The notes below the pieces were generated by a model. It was given only the letters and a program-made list of their open reading frames with translations, did no database searches and was not told where the DNA came from. Position numbers and translations under genes: made by a program. A stretch of DNA of 64,000 nt. Origin: Chitinophagaceae bacterium (lineage in GTDB: Bacteria; Bacteroidota; Bacteroidia; Chitinophagales; Chitinophagaceae). This document shows, in pieces, positions 60,326-64,000 of the stretch. The DNA lies in the NCBI GenBank assembly GCA_016720775.1, contig JADKJX010000007.1:273353-337352 (forward strand), in the 5' to 3' direction. The stretch's first letter is position 1; the number at the start of each line of letters is the position of its first letter.

Positions 60326-62029
60326 ATGGATGCAGCAACACAGCAAAAGATCAATACCTGGCTGAATGGTAATTATGAACAACCGGTAAAGGATGAGATA
60401 AACCGTTTGCAGAAAGAGAATCCTGCCGAACTGGAAGATGCTTTTTATAAGAACCTGGAGTTTGGTACCGGGGGCCTTCGTGGCATCATGGGCATTGGCA
60501 CCAACCGCATGAATAAATACACCGTAGGTATGGCCACACAAGGTTATGCCAATTATTTAAAACAATGCTTTGGTAACGAAGTGAGCGTGGTGATCGGCCA
60601 CGACAGCCGTAATAACAGCCGTTTTTTTGCAGAGACCACCGCCGGTGTATTTGCAGCGAATGGCATAAAGGTTTATTTGTTTGAAGCCCTGCGCCCCACA
60701 CCGGAAATAAGCTATGCCATCCGTAAAACAGGTAGCAAGGGCGGCGTGGTTTGTACCGCAAGTCATAACCCGAAAGAATACAACGGCTATAAAGCGTATT
60801 GGGATGATGGCGCACAGATGGTTCCGCCGCATGATAAGAATGTAATTAAGGAAGTGGAAAAAATTCTTTCCGTAGATGATGTGAAATGGAGTGGGGGAGA
60901 GAAAAATATCAGCATCATAGGCAAAGAGATGGATGAAGCATATTTAGAAATGGTAAAAGGCCTTTCGGTTTACCCCGAAGTGTGTGCAGCCCAACACGAC
61001 CTGAAAATCGTGTACACACCCATACACGGAACGGGCATCATGCTGGTGCCGCAGGCATTGGCCAAATATGGTTTCACCAATGTGCATATTGTAAAAGAAC
61101 AAAGCACACCGGATGGAAATTTTCCAACGGTCATCTATCCCAACCCCGAAGAGACAGAAACCATGAGCATCGGTTTGAAGAATGCAAAAGAACTGGATGC
61201 TGATATATTATTAGGTACTGATCCGGATGCCGACCGGGTGGGTATTGGTGTTAAGAATCACAAAGGCGAATGGATACTGATGAACGGGAACCAGACTGCC
61301 CTGCTTGCGTTCAATTACATGATCGAGGCAAGAAAGACGAAGGGATTGCAACAGCCCAATGATATGGTTGTTAAGACCATTGTTACCACCGATATGATCG
61401 ACGTGATCGCCAAAGCAAGCGGGGTTAGTTGTTACAATGTGCTCACCGGTTTCAAATGGATATCTGCATTGATCAAGGAAAAGGAAGGGAAAGAAAAATA
61501 CATCATCGGCGGTGAAGAAAGTTTTGGGCTGATGATCGGCGATGAGATACGGGATAAAGATTCGGTAAGCGCTGTCGCCTTGCTTTGTGAGATGGCTGCT
61601 TATGAAAAGAACAAGGGCCGCAGCCTTTTTGATAAATTACTTGACCTGTATGTGCAGTACGGACTTTATAAAGAAAGTCTGGTGAGCATTACTAAGAAAG
61701 GAATGAATGGGGCCAAAGAAATTGCCGACATGATGGAAGGCTACCGAAAGAATCCACCGCTTACCATTGACGGTGCTGCGGTTGCCGAATTATTAGATTA
61801 TGAATTGCAGGTTGGTAAAAATCTGCAGACCGGCGAAAACTGGAAGATCGACCTGCCGAAAAGCAATGTGCTGCAGTTTGTACTGGCTGATGGAACAAAG
61901 ATATCTGCAAGGCCAAGTGGCACCGAGCCTAAGATAAAATTCTATTTCAGTGTGAACAGCAAATTGAACAGCGCAGCAGAATTTGATGTAAAAGAAAAGA
62001 ACTGGACGGAAGGATCGACCGGATCATAG
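60326..62029 (+). CDS. Phosphohexomutase (phosphoglucomutase/phosphomannomutase)
   Basis: 567 residues. FGTGGLRGIMGIGTNRMN at the N-terminus, the phosphoserine loop TASHNPKEYNGYKAYWDDG (Ser146), the metal loop GTDPDADRVGI, the sugar-binding loop GGEESFGLMIGD and the phosphate-binding RPSGTEPKIKFYF are all intact. It interconverts hexose 1- and 6-phosphates. The length and the FGTGGLRG motif fit the long PMM/PGM-2-like group. Stand-alone, 24 bases before pcm. Confidence 0.92.
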   Translation: MDAATQQKINTWLNGNYEQPVKDEINRLQKENPAELEDAFYKNLEFGTGGLRGIMGIGTNRMNKYTVGMATQGYANYLKQCFGNEVSVVIGHDSRNNSRFFAETTAGVFAANGIKVYLFEALRPTPEISYAIRKTGSKGGVVCTASHNPKEYNGYKAYWDDGAQMVPPHDKNVIKEVEKILSVDDVKWSGGEKNISIIGKEMDEAYLEMVKGLSVYPEVCAAQHDLKIVYTPIHGTGIMLVPQALAKYGFTNVHIVKEQSTPDGNFPTVIYPNPEETETMSIGLKNAKELDADILLGTDPDADRVGIGVKNHKGEWILMNGNQTALLAFNYMIEARKTKGLQQPNDMVVKTIVTTDMIDVIAKASGVSCYNVLTGFKWISALIKEKEGKEKYIIGGEESFGLMIGDEIRDKDSVSAVALLCEMAAYEKNKGRSLFDKLLDLYVQYGLYKESLVSITKKGMNGAKEIADMMEGYRKNPPLTIDGAAVAELLDYELQVGKNLQTGENWKIDLPKSNVLQFVLADGTKISARPSGTEPKIKFYFSVNSKLNSAAEFDVKEKNWTEGSTGS

Positions 62030-62053
62030 CCGAGATGAAATTGAAATAACGAC

Positions 62054-62710
62054 ATGAGAAAATACGAAGACAGTTACCAGCACAAAGGCCTCCGCAAGAA
62101 ATTGATGGACCTGCTTAGAGAGAAAGGCATTACGGATGAAAATGTGCTTCAGGCCATGAACAATATTCCCCGGCATTATTTTTTAGACAGTGCTTTTGAT
62201 AAGATCGCTTATGAGGACCGGGCATTTCCCATCAGCGAAGGACAAACCATTTCGCAACCTTATACCGTGGCTTACCAAACGCAGTTGCTGCAGGTGAAAC
62301 CCGGTGAGAAGATATTAGAGATCGGCACCGGCAGTATCTACCAGGCAACCGTGCTTGCCGAAATGGGCGCCCGGGTGTTCACTATTGAACGGCAGAAAAA
62401 ACTGTTTGAACAAACAAAGCAGTTCATCTTTAAAAATCAATACCCGAACCTTAAATTCTTTTATGGGGATGGATATGAAGGGCTGCCTACCTATGCGCCA
62501 TTTGATAAAGTGATCATTACAGCCGCAGCACCATTCATTCCACCTAAATTAATTGAACAACTGAAACCCGGCGGCAAAATGGTGGTGCCCGTTGATGAAG
62601 ACCATCACCAGCGTATGCTGCGTATCACTAAAAATGCAGACGGGAGTACCAGTGAAGAAGCCTTTGATAATTTTTCCTTTGTGCCGATGCTGAGTGGGAG
62701 GAATGGTTGA
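62054..62710 (+). CDS. pcm: Protein-L-isoaspartate O-methyltransferase
   Basis: 218 residues. It begins with a helical part (QHKGLRKKLMDLLREKGI), then NIPRHYFLDSAFDKIAYEDR, the family motif ISEGQTISQPYTVAYQTQLL, and the SAM loop ILEIGTGSIYQATVLAEMG. The usual loop is GTGSGYQ; here Ile replaces the second Gly, so activity could be altered, or a base may be wrong. It repairs isoaspartyl residues in aged proteins. Confidence 0.92.
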   Translation: MRKYEDSYQHKGLRKKLMDLLREKGITDENVLQAMNNIPRHYFLDSAFDKIAYEDRAFPISEGQTISQPYTVAYQTQLLQVKPGEKILEIGTGSIYQATVLAEMGARVFTIERQKKLFEQTKQFIFKNQYPNLKFFYGDGYEGLPTYAPFDKVIITAAAPFIPPKLIEQLKPGGKMVVPVDEDHHQRMLRITKNADGSTSEEAFDNFSFVPMLSGRNG

Positions 62711-62755
62711 TGGTTTGAGGTTTGAAGTTTGTAGTTAGCGCTACATGTAACAGGC

Positions 62756-62825
62756 CTTTAAACATTTTCAACCCTTAAACGATTTAAACCTTTAAACGAC
62801 TTAAACGTTTTAAACCCTTCAACGT
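62756..62825. repeat. Short tandem AAACGxTTTAAAC repeat
   Basis: CTTAAACGATTTAAACCTTT and on: six or so degenerate units of 11-13 bases, just upstream of the next ATG. Related in style to the repeat inside the DUF2279 gene. Confidence 0.6.
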
Positions 62826-62831
62826 TCCATC

Positions 62832-63143
62832 ATGCGTTTCTTTTCAAAATTTACGGTGCTGTGCAATATCTGCTTCCTCGTGGCTGTGGTTCTGTGGTAT
62901 TTTGAAGTGCACAATAAACCAATGGGAAGCACCGACCAGGTGTTGCCGCTTTCCTGGCTGGAAGGTACGTTCGTGATACTTGGGTATGGGGCAATTATTG
63001 TGAATACACTTTTTCTGCTGCTGGCTTTTATTTTCACCGCCTTTAAAGTGAGTATTAAAATCCCCCGGTGGATCATTATCTTTAATGTTGCGATCTTCTG
63101 CTGCCAGGTATATTTTCATTTCTTCTTTAAACAGTCACCATGA
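62832..63143 (+). CDS. Small membrane protein
   Basis: 103 residues with three transmembrane helices (about 8-25, 42-68, 78-97) separated by short loops. The N-terminus is MRFFSKFTVLCNICFLVAVV. No family is recognised; such proteins are common next to yhhQ-like genes in this group. Its stop overlaps the next start as ATGA, so the two are translationally coupled. Confidence 0.65.
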   Translation: MRFFSKFTVLCNICFLVAVVLWYFEVHNKPMGSTDQVLPLSWLEGTFVILGYGAIIVNTLFLLLAFIFTAFKVSIKIPRWIIIFNVAIFCCQVYFHFFFKQSP

Positions 63144-63922
63144 TACACAGCATACTTAAAGACAGGCCCACAAAACTATTCGTCATCTTCACTGCTTTTT
63201 TCGTTGCCAATGCATTGATCGCTGAAAGTATCGGCACAAAAATATTCTCACTCGAAAAATTATTCGGGCAACAGCCATTGAGCATGACCATATTTGGCGA
63301 ACATGGATTGGGCCTTAGTCTTACCTGTGGCGTACTATTATGGCCGCTTGAATTTGTAATGACGGATATTGTGAATGAATACTATGGCCCCAAAGCTGTT
63401 CGTCGCATATCTTTCACTGCTGTGGGTTTGATTGGCTATGCTTTTTTAATGTTTTATTTAGCGATGGGAGTTCCGGCGGCTGATTTCTGGTATGGTACCG
63501 GTGTGCAGGACGGGATCCCGGATATGTCAAAAGCATTCAACGGCGTTTTCGGGCAGGGCATGTGGATCATTTTCGGAAGTCTTACGGCATTTTTGGTTAG
63601 CCAGATCGTGGACGTGACGGTATTTCATAAGATCAAAAAAATAACTGGTGAAAAGAAAGTGTGGCTGCGGGCAACGGGTTCAACACTGGTCTCCCAGTTG
63701 GTGGATAGCTTTATCGTTTTATTCATCGCATTTAAAATAGGCAAGGGCTGGAGCTGGCAACTGGTGTTTGCGATCTGCTTAATTAACTATGCATATAAAT
63801 TCACGATGGCCATCCTGCTAACCCCCGTTATTTATTTTGTTGAAGGCCGCATTGAAAAATACGTGGGTCATGATGTTGCCCAAAAAATGAAAGGGGCAGC
63901 GATGGGGAAGGAGAGTGAGTAA
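63140..63922 (+). CDS. yhhQ: Queuosine-precursor transporter, YhhQ/QueT-like
   Basis: 260 residues with six or more transmembrane helices. VANALIAESIGTKIFSLEKL and the signature FVMTDIVNEYYGPKAVRRIS, followed by FGSLTAFLVSQIVDVTVFHK and TGSTLVSQLVDSFIVLFIAF, are those of the VUT-1/YhhQ transporters, which import queuine-pathway precursors. It is coupled to the small membrane protein upstream. It is longer than E. coli YhhQ, with an extra loop around residues 45-65. Confidence 0.9.
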   Translation: MIHSILKDRPTKLFVIFTAFFVANALIAESIGTKIFSLEKLFGQQPLSMTIFGEHGLGLSLTCGVLLWPLEFVMTDIVNEYYGPKAVRRISFTAVGLIGYAFLMFYLAMGVPAADFWYGTGVQDGIPDMSKAFNGVFGQGMWIIFGSLTAFLVSQIVDVTVFHKIKKITGEKKVWLRATGSTLVSQLVDSFIVLFIAFKIGKGWSWQLVFAICLINYAYKFTMAILLTPVIYFVEGRIEKYVGHDVAQKMKGAAMGKESE

Positions 63923-63925
63923 AAT

Positions 63926-63980
63926 AAACCTATAAGGTCTGCCGGGAAGCAAAGCAGCGCAGCAGACCTTATAGGTTTAT
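63926..63980. repeat. Inverted repeat AAACCTATAAGGTCTGC (second copy)
   Basis: AAACCTATAAGGTCTGCCGG and AGCAGACCTTATAGGTTT form the arms with AGCAAAGCAGCG in the loop; T-rich tail. It is near-identical in its arms to 46728-46780 and follows yhhQ directly. Confidence 0.8.
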
Positions 63981-64000
63981 TTTTATTTTCCTTTGCAAAA

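Noticed and set aside
1..64000. tRNA, rRNA or replication origin
   Set aside because: No cloverleaf-like sequence, rRNA stretch, or DnaA-box cluster was recognised by eye.

Overview
The window looks like the chromosome of a Bacteroidota bacterium, probably of the Chitinophagaceae. This is an inference from three things: Bacteroidota-type protein families (TlpA-like thioredoxin with a DUF4369-type front half, S9 glutamyl-endopeptidase-like protease, DUF2279, DUF4184/YdjM-like membrane protein, many SCxx lipoproteins), the lack of Shine-Dalgarno sequences, and intergenic space filled with short palindromic repeats. No rRNA, tRNA or CRISPR array was recognised.

Layout. 1-290: C-terminal end and terminator of dnaK. 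290-7,400: an accessory stretch with a decayed AT-rich KAP-type P-loop NTPase, composite palindromic repeats on both sides of a secreted vWA protein, a tight three-gene operon led by a protein with a caspase-like His/Cys pair, and a broken ORF6N-domain gene. 7,470-14,260: small lipoproteins, two acetyltransferase/DUF1801 genes, an NAD(P)-binding protein, a BamA/Omp85-like outer-membrane protein and an unlisted 52-codon membrane peptide. 14,379-18,092: 4-alpha-glucanotransferase with starch-binding modules, then a dipeptide epimerase. 18,160-27,000: fasciclin lipoprotein, an overlapping thioesterase/hydrolase/lipoprotein operon, cysteine synthase, S9 peptidase, NAD(P)-binding protein and GNAT.

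27,060-35,707: the tryptophan operon, preceded by a clear attenuator (17-residue leader peptide with three consecutive Trp codons, then alternative hairpins). Gene order is trpE-trpG-trpD-trpC-trpF-[GNAT]-trpB-[lipoprotein]-[DUF559 nuclease]-trpA. Most intercistronic gaps hold a palindromic or tandem repeat, and the three non-trp genes are each bordered by palindromic elements. The DUF559 gene reads through such an element into trpA as one 425-codon frame.

35,750-54,272: TlpA-like thioredoxin, pdxJ, GH27 alpha-galactosidase, ahcY and a divergent Lrp regulator, valS, a CPBP protease, a second EF-G, an endonuclease/exonuclease/phosphatase protein and secreted proteins. 54,512-63,980: an Fe-S reductase, a PyrR-like phosphoribosyltransferase, a PQQ-type beta-propeller lipoprotein, a DUF2279 protein, a phosphohexomutase, pcm and a queuosine-precursor transporter.

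Two themes cut across the window. (1) Palindromic elements of a few families sit between genes, border inserted genes, and also lie in frame inside valS (twice) and the Fe-S reductase, where they encode extra peptides. (2) Several otherwise well-conserved genes (trpB, valS, the EF-G, a GNAT) are split by a single-base change in a homopolymer. That pattern suggests read or assembly error, so frameshifts elsewhere in the window should be read with caution.
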